Source of the DNA: Sphingobacteriales bacterium | GTDB taxonomy: Bacteria > Bacteroidota > Bacteroidia > Sphingobacteriales > Sphingobacteriaceae | Assembly (NCBI GenBank): GCA_028288165.1 | Contig: JAQBOG010000035.1 | Location: forward strand, 1 to 64,000 | Length of the DNA: 64,000 nucleotides | Direction: 5' to 3' | Part shown: piece after piece, positions 7,716 through 16,687 of the stretch | Position numbering within the stretch: the first letter of the stretch is position 1 | Layout: each line of letters begins with the position of its first letter | The notes under the pieces: generated by a model | Databases searched by the model: none | Seen by the model: the letters and a program-made list of their open reading frames with translations, nothing else | Told to the model about the DNA's origin: nothing | Position numbers and translations under genes: made by a program

Positions 7716-8426
7716 AAGGTAGCAACTTTCATTATAAATTCAGAAAAGGAAGATTTGTTGTCAAAACCTGAGCAGGCATATCAGCGGAGAGCGGATTACA
7801 GACTTTCAGAGAACTCCGTCCGCCGAGGTATACACAACCTGAAAAAGTGGGTCTGCTAAAGGTTAATGATTTAAGTCGCCCTGCGGAAGACTTAAACCAG
7901 AGAGGGTTTCGCTTTCCTTCACAAAAACGTCAATCCAGTTTACAACAGAGAATTTATAAAATGAAGTTTACTGTTATCTCCAAATCGATGTCTGGTAGCC
8001 AGATGTAATAACACGTTTAGCTAAATATAGATTTTTCCAGGTCGCCGGATGGAGTCCTGATTTTCATAGTATGATTTAAGTGCGCTGCGCTGCGCTGAAC
8101 TCTTAAACCAGAACGGGTAGATCTAAAATACAGTCAACTGGCTTTCAGTTTGCTTTTCCACTTCTTAAACAAGCTTTAGGATATATTTATAGTTGGTAGA
8201 TTTAGATTATTAGACAACAATTTTTCCGAAAGGGGAGGACTTTGTAAGTGATTGAGATAAGTTGAAAAATATTACTCCTAAACATCTTTAATGAGACAAT
8301 AAATTAGTATATTTTGTTTAGAAAAAATTTGTGGTTAGAAGATACTCCAAGTCTTTATTACGCCTTAAAATCAGAGTTACCGGTACTCCCGGTGTTTATT
8401 TAATTAAACCAGAAAATACTTAAAGA
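7716..8426. repeat. Intergenic region with inverted-repeat copy (7872-7900) and family C copy 2 (8008-8125)
   Basis: The partner of the 6632 repeat lies at 7872-7900. A second family C copy follows at 8008-8125 (TTTAGCTAAATA, GTCGCCGGATGGAGTCCTG, tandem GCGCT units, AAACCAGAA). From 8126 to 8426 I see only AT-rich sequence. No ORF here looks like a protein. Confidence 0.5.
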
Positions 8427-8786
8427 ATGATTGTAAAACTAGGTGTCAGTACATACAGATATACTGACCTTTTATTTTATGAATGGTTTATTAAAAGAGC
8501 TTCTGAAGGAAGGGTTACCTTCACAGATGCAGATAGAAATGGTTATCGAAAATTGATACTATTAGAAAGATCATTGCATACAAATGGTGGAAAACAATAT
8601 GCGAAACAACTGGCTTTAATAACAAATAACATGACTGAAGCAGTGGATAGGATGTTAGCATTAAACCCAGAAACACGTGAACTTGTTTCTCTTGAAATTA
8701 TAAAAGACAGATTAACCAGAGCTTACAATACTACTGAGGTGATTGCAATATTAAGATATGCATTCCGTCGACTGGAGGTTATATGA
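8427..8786 (+). CDS. Hypothetical protein
   Basis: This is a 119-residue soluble, helix-rich protein with no signal peptide or membrane segment. It contains TFTDADRNGYRKLILLERS in the first half and LEIIKDRLTRAYNTTEVIAILRYAFRRLEVI at the end. Charged and hydrophobic residues alternate as in a small helical bundle. I do not recognise the family. It stands alone, with a family M fragment starting about 90 bp downstream. Confidence 0.6.
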   Translation: MIVKLGVSTYRYTDLLFYEWFIKRASEGRVTFTDADRNGYRKLILLERSLHTNGGKQYAKQLALITNNMTEAVDRMLALNPETRELVSLEIIKDRLTRAYNTTEVIAILRYAFRRLEVI

Positions 8787-8872
8787 ACATATTAAGCTAC
8801 TGTACTTCAACCTCTAAAAATTAAAGTGGCTTTATCAAAAAGGCTATTTGAAAACCCTAAAAGTGACGCTCT

Positions 8873-8983
8873 ATAATCGTTTTCGTTTATAACACGGATG
8901 CTAAAGAAGTGCATTTGTAATGCGCTATAACTCACGTTCTTTAACCAACCACCTCATTTATATTTCTTAGTCATTTTGATTGA
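8873..8983 (+). repeat. Family M repeat, left half only (copy 2)
   Basis: It carries the CGTTTATAAC terminal element, GTGCATT-TGT-AATGCGC hairpin, and the internal block ending TAGTCATTTTGATTGA, matching copy 1 up to about its middle. The right half is missing. Its inner end directly abuts the stop codon of the MEDS gene (8984-8986). Confidence 0.55.
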
Positions 8984-9619
8984 TTAATTGTGCTTTTTGG
9001 AATGAACATCCTGATAAAACAGGTTAGCTGGTTTCTGAGAAGGTTTAATTAATCGCGAATGACTATTACAAATATGAAGAAGTGATTCATTTTGGCTTTG
9101 TGTGAAACCGCTTTTGGGATAGGCACAGAATAGGCAAAACGCTTCTCTTTCACAGAACTTATTCCACAAATGTTCAAGATTTACCGTTGCCCCGTTATTG
9201 CCTTGCGCCCAAAGGATAGCCACCATTTCACCAAAAGCTCGGACTTTACGGTTATCCTTTTTAGCTTTCACTATTAAATCGGTAACTACCTTAAAAAATA
9301 ATTCTTCATCTGGCCAACCGTTTACCATGAACCTTGATAGTGTTATTGCTGCATCTAAGGGAATATAATCGCCATTGTCAATGAGAGATTTTACATTTAT
9401 TCCATGTGCTATTAACCTAGTTTCCAATCCATGTAAGTGCTGCTGAGTAGCTATTACTATAACACCTTCCTTCGCATTTATACCATCGCCTACAAATCCC
9501 TGGAGCACGTCTAAAAAACTTTCGTCGTCTTCGTATATTTGCAACACGTGGTCACACGGCGCAATTTCGCCCCAGAACACATTCGCATTGCTTAACTTCC
9601 AGTCTGTATTCGTATTCAT
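8984..9619 (-). CDS. MEDS (DcmR-type sensory) domain protein
   Basis: The 211 residues form one MEDS domain: an N-terminal CDHVLQIYEDDESFLDVLQGFVGDGINAKEGVIVIAT-like block, a central GDYIPLDA block, and a C-terminal FGEMVAILWAQGN ... LEHLWNKFCE block. MEDS domains are RecA-like ligand-sensing modules, often joined to kinases or DNA-binding domains. Here the domain is alone, so it may act through a partner protein. No kinase or anti-sigma gene is adjacent. The stop codon touches the end of a family M fragment, so the original C-terminus may have been changed slightly. Confidence 0.8.
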   Translation of the reverse strand: MNTNTDWKLSNANVFWGEIAPCDHVLQIYEDDESFLDVLQGFVGDGINAKEGVIVIATQQHLHGLETRLIAHGINVKSLIDNGDYIPLDAAITLSRFMVNGWPDEELFFKVVTDLIVKAKKDNRKVRAFGEMVAILWAQGNNGATVNLEHLWNKFCEREAFCLFCAYPKSGFTQSQNESLLHICNSHSRLIKPSQKPANLFYQDVHSKKHN

Positions 9620-9902
9620 TTGAGAGAGATTAGCATTGTATGTAGAATTATATTTTTGGTACCTGTAATGATGATTGCGAAGCTATATGGATGTTGCCTT
9701 AAAGCCATTTGTGCAGACGGAATAACTAAGCAACAATTGACCGATTGTTGCCGGGTTAGCAAATTCTAGAGAATTAACCAATATTCTTACGTCTGCAGCG
9801 TCTGCAAATATAAAGTTGAGATGTGAAAATTGGAAGAGCAAATATTACCTATTGATTTTGCAATTAAGAATCACGATTTGAGAATTGGTAGTAAGTGCCC
9901 CT

Positions 9903-10071
9903 CTGGTCGTAGTGTCTCGCTATGACCTTTTATTACCGAATCTAATTCTCAATCTTGCTTTGAAATATAGGTATTCATTTTTCCCGTGCTATTCAAACCC
10001 CTCCCACAAAATCTCAATCCAAACCCCTCTAAACCAGGCTGAAGCGGATACCTGCCTTGGTGGCTAAGTTA
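9903..10071. repeat. Family D repeat, copy 2
   Basis: This is the counterpart of 4582-4747, with the same order of blocks: TCGCTATGACC, GCTATTCAAACCCCTCCCACAAAA, then GGCTGAAGCGGATACC. The 9620-9902 stretch between it and the MEDS gene holds the MEDS promoter region but no gene. Confidence 0.45.
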
Positions 10072-10180
10072 AAGATGCCACCATTTTAAGCAGGACAAAC
10101 GCATTAAAAGAATCAGTAATTTGAAAGGACGTAATCAGTAACACAGAGCATCGCCCTGTGAAAGAATGAAAATAGAGATA

Positions 10181-10316
10181 AGCCCTGAAAGTGCGGCATA
10201 TAAAGTAGCATAAATAATTACACCCTTTCAGGGCTCTATGCGTGGTCATAGGGCGTTGCCCTATGTTAGAATATGTCGGATTTTTAGCCTTATCAACGCA
10301 TATAAGGCCTTTTTTT
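10181..10316 (+). ncRNA. Candidate structured RNA or palindromic repeat with terminator
   Basis: Three consecutive hairpins are visible. The first is AGCCCTGAAAG (10181-10191) with CTTTCAGGGCT (10225-10235). The second is CATAGGGC-GTT-GCCCTATG (10247-10265). The third is GCCTTAT (10287-10293) with ATAAGGC (10302-10308), followed by CTTTTTTT. The last is a good intrinsic terminator for the + strand, yet no + strand gene precedes it. This may be a small RNA or a transcribed palindromic repeat; no promoter was identified. Confidence 0.35.
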
Positions 10317-10443
10317 AATTACTTGTCAGCCTTTCAAAGGCGTTAATGGCAGCTAAAACAGTTCTACCCTAATAGGACGATAGTTAGCCCCAATTTGTAA
10401 ATGGAAGGATTTGGATCATTTGTTTATTAACCTGAAAGCTCAA

Positions 10444-11124
10444 TCAGGGTTTCAAAAGCTTGAGTAACTCTTCGGCAACAGCTTCAGACGAAGCTGGATT
10501 TTGCCCGGTTATCAATAAACCGTCTTTTAAAATATAGGAGGCCCAATCCTCTTTCTTAGAATAAATACCTCCACGATTCTTTAGCTCATCTTCTAAAAGA
10601 AAAGGGACAATATGCGTAAGCTGTACAGCTTCTTCTTCAGTATTAGTAAAACCAGTTACCTGTTTTCCTTTAACCAATGGTTCTCCGTTTGCATCTTTTA
10701 CATTCAATAATACTGCGGGAGCATGGCAAACAGCTGCTACAGGTTTATTGCCAGCCCAAAACGCTTCAATTAATTTAATAGATTCTGTGTTGGTTGTCAG
10801 ATCCCATAAAGGTCCGTGTCCACCCGGGTAAAACACGGCATCAAAATCATCAGCCGAAACTTCTGAAAGCTTTTTAGTATTTGCCAATAGTTGTTGCAGG
10901 TTTTCGTCTGATTTGAATCTTTTTGTAGCCTCTGTTTGGTTTTCCGGGGCATCACTTTTAGGATCTATTGGCGGCTGCCCACCTTTCGGAGATGCCAGCA
11001 CTATTTCTGCACCGGCATCACTCAAAATATAATACGGGGCAGCGAATTCTTCTATCCAGAAACCGGTTTTATGACCCGTGTTTCCTAAATCGCTATGCGA
11101 AGTCAATACAATTAAAATTTTCAT
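10444..11124 (-). CDS. DJ-1/PfpI-family protein (type 1 glutamine amidotransferase-like)
   Basis: These 226 residues match the Hsp31/glyoxalase III-like branch of DJ-1/PfpI. The nucleophile elbow AVCHAPAVL gives Cys133-His134; the acidic partner is probably Glu25 or Glu26 in FWIEEFAAPY; and FYPGGHGPLWDL is the conserved glycine loop. Members hydrate methylglyoxal to lactate without glutathione or act as chaperone/deglycase proteins in the cytoplasm. The downstream position to an Old Yellow Enzyme gene (66 bp gap, same strand) suggests a shared electrophile-detoxification unit. Confidence 0.88.
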   Translation of the reverse strand: MKILIVLTSHSDLGNTGHKTGFWIEEFAAPYYILSDAGAEIVLASPKGGQPPIDPKSDAPENQTEATKRFKSDENLQQLLANTKKLSEVSADDFDAVFYPGGHGPLWDLTTNTESIKLIEAFWAGNKPVAAVCHAPAVLLNVKDANGEPLVKGKQVTGFTNTEEEAVQLTHIVPFLLEDELKNRGGIYSKKEDWASYILKDGLLITGQNPASSEAVAEELLKLLKP

Positions 11125-11190
11125 GAGATAGATTTAAAATGTAAAATTTGTTATTTGCTTAGGATATTCAAAAATTGAACCCGATATAAA

Positions 11191-12297
11191 TTAATTCAGG
11201 TTTAGTTCTCCTAAAGTCGGATAATCTATATATCCTTTAGAACCAATTGCATAAAAAGTTTCCCTGTGCGGTGTATTCAGCGGCGCATTTTTAGCGAAAC
11301 GTTCAACAAGATCCGGGTTCGCTAAAAATGGAACTCCGTAAGCTACCAAGTCTGCATAACCATTTTCTAACACCTGATTGCCAGTTTCACGGGTAAAACC
11401 TTTATTAATAATAATTGTACCATTATAGAGCGGGCGGAAATGTTCGGCAACATTCTTTACAGCAAACGGCACCTCATCTACAGGGGTAAATGGTTCTGTG
11501 AGATGCAGATATGCTAACCCATAATCACTAAGTTTTTTTACTATATATTCATGTACAGCAATTGCCTCTTCATCCATCATCATTCCCTGTATCCCATGTA
11601 ATGAAGGATTTAACCGTACACCTACACGGCTCAAACTAATTACTTCTTTTAAAGCATCGAGCGTTTCAAATAATATTTTTGCCCTGTTCTCGATACTTCC
11701 GCCATATTCATCCGTGCGGTGGTTTGAGTAAAGGTTAAAGAATTGATGAAACAGGTATCCGTTGGCACCATGAATTTCTACTCCGTCAAATCCGGACTTT
11801 ACAGCATTGGCAGCAGCATTTTTAAAATCCTGAATCGTTCGTTTTATATCCTCAACAGTCATTTCTCTTGGTATAACTGTATCAACAAAACCATCCTGTG
11901 TATAAGCCTTATCAAAGGGATTTAGAGCTGATGGTGCCACAGGTAATTCTCCTTCATGCAAATCAGGATGTGATAACCGGCCTACATGCCATAACTGAGC
12001 AAATATTTTTCCGTCTTTATTATGTACAGCATCCGTAACTAATTTCCATCCCTCTATCTGCTCTTCGCTGTAAATACCAGGAACATTAATAAAGCCAACT
12101 GCTTCTTTACTTACATAGGTTCCCTCACTAATAATTAACCCGGCAGAAGCTCTTTGCTCGTAATATTTCGCTGTTAATTCTGTTGCAACGTTACCCGGAT
12201 TGTTTGAACGGCTGCGTGTCATTGGAGCCATTACCATTCGGTTATTTAATTTCAGATCACCTAACTGGTAAGACTGTAATAAAAATTGATTTTCCAT
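11191..12297 (-). CDS. Alkene reductase of the Old Yellow Enzyme family (NemA-like)
   Basis: At 368 residues this is a single FMN-binding TIM barrel. The start NRMVMAPMTRSRS, the central GFDGVEIHGANGYLFHQF (the His-Asn pair that binds the substrate carbonyl or nitro group) and the C-terminal FLANPDLVERF phosphate-binding segment are all present. Such enzymes reduce activated C=C bonds of unsaturated aldehydes, ketones and nitro compounds with NAD(P)H. It is the first gene of a probable two-gene unit with the PfpI-like protein. A Crp/Fnr gene lies 146 bp upstream on the same strand and could be its regulator (inference). Confidence 0.93.
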   Translation of the reverse strand: MENQFLLQSYQLGDLKLNNRMVMAPMTRSRSNNPGNVATELTAKYYEQRASAGLIISEGTYVSKEAVGFINVPGIYSEEQIEGWKLVTDAVHNKDGKIFAQLWHVGRLSHPDLHEGELPVAPSALNPFDKAYTQDGFVDTVIPREMTVEDIKRTIQDFKNAAANAVKSGFDGVEIHGANGYLFHQFFNLYSNHRTDEYGGSIENRAKILFETLDALKEVISLSRVGVRLNPSLHGIQGMMMDEEAIAVHEYIVKKLSDYGLAYLHLTEPFTPVDEVPFAVKNVAEHFRPLYNGTIIINKGFTRETGNQVLENGYADLVAYGVPFLANPDLVERFAKNAPLNTPHRETFYAIGSKGYIDYPTLGELNLN

Positions 12298-12443
12298 AAT
12301 TAATAAATAGGTAAGCAGTTTTGATCCTTGTAAATTTGTACCACTGGTTTGTTGCTGCTTATGTTATGAAACAAAAGTAAACAAGGTTAAGCCCTTGATC
12401 CGTTGAGGTAGATTAGGAAATCTGATTGATGTAAATCAATGAC

Positions 12444-13025
12444 TCATTTAGGCAGAATCAGTTGTTTACGAACACGGCTCAATGTTTCTGGAGTAAGCCC
12501 CAGGTAAGAAGCAACCATATGTTGAGGCACTCGCTGTATAATATCCGGATAGATATCAATTATATTCAGGTATTTCTCTTCTGCTGTTTGGTTTAATGAT
12601 GCATGAATTCTTCTTTGCATGGCAATATAAGCTCCCTGCAATAGTATACGCTGGTAGCTTTCAAATTTAGGAAGTCGGGCAAGTAACTCGTCGGAAGCTG
12701 ATTTTGTAAGTAATAGAAGTTCACAATCTTCAAGGGCTTCAATATTATAAACGGAGGTTACACCTGTTAAAAAACTGTACAGATCAGAAATCCACCACCC
12801 TTCAGCTGCAAACTGAATAATATGTTCATTTCCCTTATCATCAACTGTATATGATCTTAATAAGCCCTTCTCAACAAAAGCATTGTATTTACACACATCA
12901 CCTTCCTGTAAAAGAAATTGTCTTTTTCGTAATCTGCGGAACGTGTAAAAGGTTTTGCACAATTCTTTTTCTTCCTCAGTAAGAGCTACTCTTTCATTAA
13001 TGCTTTTAAACAGTTGTTCGAACAT
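12444..13025 (-). CDS. Crp/Fnr-family transcriptional regulator
   Basis: The 193-residue protein has a cyclic-nucleotide-type beta-roll (about 25-115; FLLQEGDVCKYNAFVEKGLLRSY) and a C-terminal helical part with VASYLGLTPETLSRVRKQL as the recognition helix. There is no Fnr-like cysteine cluster. This short type without a full winged-helix tail is common in Bacteroidota, where it often controls nearby oxidoreductase genes. The OYE and PfpI genes lie downstream on the same strand. Confidence 0.88.
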   Translation of the reverse strand: MFEQLFKSINERVALTEEEKELCKTFYTFRRLRKRQFLLQEGDVCKYNAFVEKGLLRSYTVDDKGNEHIIQFAAEGWWISDLYSFLTGVTSVYNIEALEDCELLLLTKSASDELLARLPKFESYQRILLQGAYIAMQRRIHASLNQTAEEKYLNIIDIYPDIIQRVPQHMVASYLGLTPETLSRVRKQLILPK

Positions 13026-13079
13026 ACCCGCTAAAGTAAAAATGTTAAAGGATAGAAATCGAATAAATTTAAGTTAAGA

Positions 13080-13137
13080 TGTTGATGGGACACCAACGTC
13101 TGCGTCAACCCAGTGCTGGCGTCCTCACCAGCATCTC
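13080..13137. repeat. Double hairpin repeat in the 13026-13374 gap
   Basis: Two adjacent short hairpins are present: GTTG-ATGGGACA-CCAAC and GCTGG-CGTCCTCA-CCAGC. The pattern resembles the GGTG..CACC mini-hairpins near 2.7-3.2 kb in design. The remaining bases up to 13374 hold the leader of the esterase gene and nothing else recognisable. Confidence 0.35.
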
Positions 13138-13374
13138 AAACAATGCTCTTAGGTACAAATTTCATACTACTTTACAGCCTTATTTCGTAAAGGGCAGTAA
13201 CAACACAGCAAATTGCTATAAAATTTCGCTATGCAAACAAAATCCGTAACTAATCATTATTAGATTATATTTATAAGATTGAATATGTCGGTTAGTACAA
13301 TTCCGTCATTTCTTCTTTATTTTTTTACAAAGCCAACAGAATGATGATTTGTTAATGAAGAATACCACCTGCTT

Positions 13375-14409
13375 ATGAGAACTATTTTATTTATAATCTT
13401 TATTAGTGTTGTTATCAGTTGTAAAAAAACTGAGATACCCAAAAATGAACCTATAACTCAGCAGGAAATGCATAAGGGTTATAAAGATTTATTTATAGGA
13501 TCTTTCCGTTGCGGGGTTTTTATTCCTCCATCGTATGATCCCACAAAGAAATATCCTTTAGTGGTTTACCTCCACGGTTATTCAGACACTACAACCTGGA
13601 ATTTAGGTTGGTATCAAGAACCGATAGTTTCGTCGGACCCCTGTATTGTCATCACCCCTAAATGTCCAACTACTGAACTTGCTGGATGGGGCCATAGCTA
13701 TTCTACGGTAACCACACCCATGATGGCAAAAACTTTCGAGATGATTGAACTTTTAAAAAAGCAATATAATTTAGACCCAGACCGGTTTTATATACACGGA
13801 ACCTCTTTAGGTGCAATAGGAACTTATGGAGTGATTAGAAAAAATCCGGATATGTTTGCTGCAGCTTATGCCTTATGTGGTAATGGAAATCCACAAATGG
13901 CCGCTACTTTATCTACTATACCGTTTTGGAGTTTTCACGGTGATGCAGATGATGTTGTACCTGTAGCTGGATCTAGGGATATTTATAATGAGGTGGTAAG
14001 AATAGGAGGGAAGCAAATTAGATATACAGAATATAAAGGGGTTGGCCACGATGTATGGAATTACACTCCACCAGAAATAAAGATTGATAAATGGTTATTA
14101 GCACAACGTAAAGGCGTTATATTTTCTTTTTTACCAGATAAAGTGAATGGTTTTAAAGGAAATTTAAATAATGACAATAAGGTTTTTTTAGAATGGGATA
14201 AGCCTGCATCTGAGATTATTAAGAACAATAAACTTTGGTATTATAAAGTTTTTAGAAATGATTTATTGATTGCTGAAGTTGATACAGATTATTCAACTTT
14301 TACAGATTCATTGGCAAATAATAATTCTACTTATAACTATAAAATTTCTGCTGTAAATTATCATTTTAAAGAATCCAATACTTCTTTAGTTGAGATAACG
14401 ACTAAATAA
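13375..14409 (+). CDS. Secreted alpha/beta-hydrolase (PHB depolymerase/esterase-type) lipoprotein
   Basis: This 344-residue protein has a lipoprotein signal with Cys at about residue 16 (VVISCKK). The hydrolase domain (about 35-245) has YPLVVYLHGYSD for the oxyanion region, HGTSLGAIGTYG as the GxSxG nucleophile elbow, HGDADDVVP with the acidic residue and GVGHDVW with the His, so the catalytic triad is complete. A beta-rich C-terminal domain (about 250-344) resembles a fibronectin type III module. It is probably a surface esterase acting on a polymer or carbohydrate ester. It stands alone. Confidence 0.85.
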   Translation: MRTILFIIFISVVISCKKTEIPKNEPITQQEMHKGYKDLFIGSFRCGVFIPPSYDPTKKYPLVVYLHGYSDTTTWNLGWYQEPIVSSDPCIVITPKCPTTELAGWGHSYSTVTTPMMAKTFEMIELLKKQYNLDPDRFYIHGTSLGAIGTYGVIRKNPDMFAAAYALCGNGNPQMAATLSTIPFWSFHGDADDVVPVAGSRDIYNEVVRIGGKQIRYTEYKGVGHDVWNYTPPEIKIDKWLLAQRKGVIFSFLPDKVNGFKGNLNNDNKVFLEWDKPASEIIKNNKLWYYKVFRNDLLIAEVDTDYSTFTDSLANNNSTYNYKISAVNYHFKESNTSLVEITTK

Positions 14410-14456
14410 AAATTGGTAGGGTATTTTGGTTTTATTAATTTAATGATTTTCAGAAT

Positions 14457-14846
14457 TCTCCTAATCGTCTGCGTTTAATAACGTGGATGCTAGAGAAGCG
14501 CATATGTAATACACAATAACTCCCATTCCTTAACCACTAACTACCTCATTTTATATTCCTTAACCTGAGTTCGATTTTAAATATCAAAAAATATAGATTT
14601 GGGCGTGCCCCAAGAGGGTGGGGCTTTCCATTACAATCTTTTTGCCCCCCTTCTAGAAGCTGGATAGGGGGCAAAAAGGATTTTCACTTCAATCCCTCAT
14701 GCAAGTCGAAAAAACCAGAAAATTATTAATTAAGCTTGCACGAGATTATGCCAATCTTTAAGAGCTGATTTCTAAAAAAGAGATATGAAGGGCGATGCGA
14801 TCGCCATTCTCATATATCTGTGTTATAAACGTGGACGATTGAGGGG
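14457..14846. repeat. Family M repeat, copy 3, split by a family E element
   Basis: The left end (GCGTTTAATAACGTGG) and right end (GGGCGATGCGATCGCC, then TGTTATAAACGTGGACGATTGAG) match copies 1 and 4. The middle 38 or so bases found in copy 1 are replaced by family E copy 1. The right terminus runs into the 3' end of the GH9 gene and encodes its last residues and stop. Confidence 0.6.
14572..14709 (+). repeat. Family E element, copy 1 (nested in M copy 3)
   Basis: It starts with CCTGAGTTCGATTTTAAAT, then GGGCGTGCCCC..., then a perfect 12-bp stem CTTTTTGCCCCC (14638-14649) / GGGGGCAAAAAG (14667-14678), then GGATTTTCACTTCAATCCCT. The stem sequence differs from other copies but stays complementary. 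Confidence 0.6.
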
Positions 14847-16652
14847 TTTTTCGTCTGCCATGGCGGCAATTGCCTGTAAAAACCAGGCAGCATGCGGTAT
14901 CCATTGCTCTGTCCAACGCCATTCGTTTCCTTCTGCACTTGTTTTAAAATCTATCCCCATTCCATCAGCATTACCTTCTTTACCGGTAATACCGTTAGAT
15001 ATACCACCACGCTCAGATCCATGACCATAATTTGAAGCCATATACGGAACATTTTTTTGTCCAAATTCATACATAAAACACATTGAATATGGATTACAAC
15101 CGAGTATCCATGAAAGTTGTTGAGTAGCAAAGCTTGCCAAAGAATCTTTTGTGCCTAATCCACCTTGTTTTGGATATACTAGTCTTCCTCCAACCAGAGC
15201 AGCCGTCGCAAGCGAACCTAAACGAGCATTTTCTCCTTGCCACCACCAACCAGTTTCATTTTCATGAGGTATAAAAAAGCCATCTTTAACTAAACCTTGA
15301 CGCATAAAAGTTTGTCGGGCGTAACCAAATGGATTTTCCACTTTATTAGTTACGCTAAGGTTATAATCCAATGCTTTTTTGATCGTAGTTAATGCGATGG
15401 AACGGAGATTTTGATCTTTTTCCTTATCTAAATATCTCGATAAAGCTATTATTGGTAATCCGGCGTCGGATGCATGCCAGAAAGGTCTGTTTGCATCATC
15501 TGCAATAAAATATCCTGCTAAAGTCATCCGCTTTGCGAGGTTATTAGCTCTTTTACGGGCCTCAGTCTGGTATAAGCTGCTGTCAGTAGCAATCCAAAGT
15601 TCGGTAGCAGCCATTAATGCGCAATAGTCATCTATAATATTGTCTTTACCATCATCGGCATATTTGGTATTATTTACCAGTAAATGTGAAAATGCTCTCT
15701 TCGCTCCATCAAGATACTGTTTTGCGGTAAAATCTCCATTTTTATTCCATGTAGAAATGCGTGCTAACGAAGCAATTGCCATTCCTGCTCCTTCTCTAAA
15801 GGCACACTGGTAATCATTGGTGGTAACACTATTAGCAAGAAGTCCTACTACTCTTCTGGCTTTAGGATCTTTATTGAAATAACTGAAAAGAGTCATGTAA
15901 AAATAATCGTCTGCAGATAAGGAACGCATAATATAATCAGCGCCCCACAATGCTTCACTAACAATAGAGTCTTTTACATTTAATGAACTTAATAAATTGG
16001 GTACCTTTTCTGTAGCACTTATCATGGACCAAGTGACCAAAGGTATTTGCTGAGGTGACATAAAATTAGCATACGCCAAATGAGAAAAATATTTACTCAC
16101 GTCGCCTGAAGCATCACACCATCCACCCCGTAAGTCAACTGTTTTATTGCTTCCAAAAAGCACTGCATTTTTGTCTCCGTTTAATTCAATAGCTGTGTTT
16201 GCACGCTGCTTTCTATAATAGTGTAAAATAGCAGGCAGGGTAAGTTTTGCAAGGGCGATATCATCAACCTGAAATGTTTGAGATTGATAGGGTTTTTTGT
16301 CTATAATTATTTTTATTTTATATTTTCCAGGGAGAACTAAGGGAGAAAAATCTGCTTCATAGTATGTTTTTCCAAGTGCCCAAGACTCCATTTTAGTGGC
16401 ATGGCTTAATAGGCCTGAAAATACTATTTTGGAAGATATAGCATTTATCACCAGGAAGGATATTTTTTTGGATAAAGGGTTATCTGTACCTATAACCGCT
16501 TTTTTAGGAGCCTTTGCATCATACGCTACTTGATTGATGTAAATTTCGGGTGTTGAATATCCGATAAAAGGAAGTGTACAAAGGCAGGTAATTAACGCGA
16601 TTGCGATTTTTAGTTTCGCAGTAAAAAATGGACTGTTTTTGGTTGAAATCAT
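14823..16652 (-). CDS. Glycoside hydrolase family 9 protein with N-terminal Ig-like domain
   Basis: This 609-residue exported enzyme has a signal segment (about 10-33), a CelD_N-type Ig-like domain (about 33-120; IYINQVAYDAKAPKKAVI) and a GH9 (alpha/alpha)6 barrel. RGGWCDASGDVSKYFSHL replaces the usual DAGD motif and keeps both acidic residues. The C-terminal EWRWTEQWIPHAAWFL segment probably supplies the acid catalyst. GH9 members cleave beta-1,4-glucans or glucosaminides; the variant motif makes an exo-acting or non-cellulose specificity possible. The last residues (NRPRL) and stop lie in family M copy 3. ThuA-like gene is upstream (35 bp). Confidence 0.85.
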   Translation of the reverse strand: MISTKNSPFFTAKLKIAIALITCLCTLPFIGYSTPEIYINQVAYDAKAPKKAVIGTDNPLSKKISFLVINAISSKIVFSGLLSHATKMESWALGKTYYEADFSPLVLPGKYKIKIIIDKKPYQSQTFQVDDIALAKLTLPAILHYYRKQRANTAIELNGDKNAVLFGSNKTVDLRGGWCDASGDVSKYFSHLAYANFMSPQQIPLVTWSMISATEKVPNLLSSLNVKDSIVSEALWGADYIMRSLSADDYFYMTLFSYFNKDPKARRVVGLLANSVTTNDYQCAFREGAGMAIASLARISTWNKNGDFTAKQYLDGAKRAFSHLLVNNTKYADDGKDNIIDDYCALMAATELWIATDSSLYQTEARKRANNLAKRMTLAGYFIADDANRPFWHASDAGLPIIALSRYLDKEKDQNLRSIALTTIKKALDYNLSVTNKVENPFGYARQTFMRQGLVKDGFFIPHENETGWWWQGENARLGSLATAALVGGRLVYPKQGGLGTKDSLASFATQQLSWILGCNPYSMCFMYEFGQKNVPYMASNYGHGSERGGISNGITGKEGNADGMGIDFKTSAEGNEWRWTEQWIPHAAWFLQAIAAMADEKPLNRPRL

Positions 16653-16687
16653 AGGTGAGATGATATTTTATAAAATTAGTTTATCGG

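Noticed and set aside
14785-15024. 79-codon + strand frame
   Set aside because: It is antisense to the GH9 gene and begins in the family M terminus.
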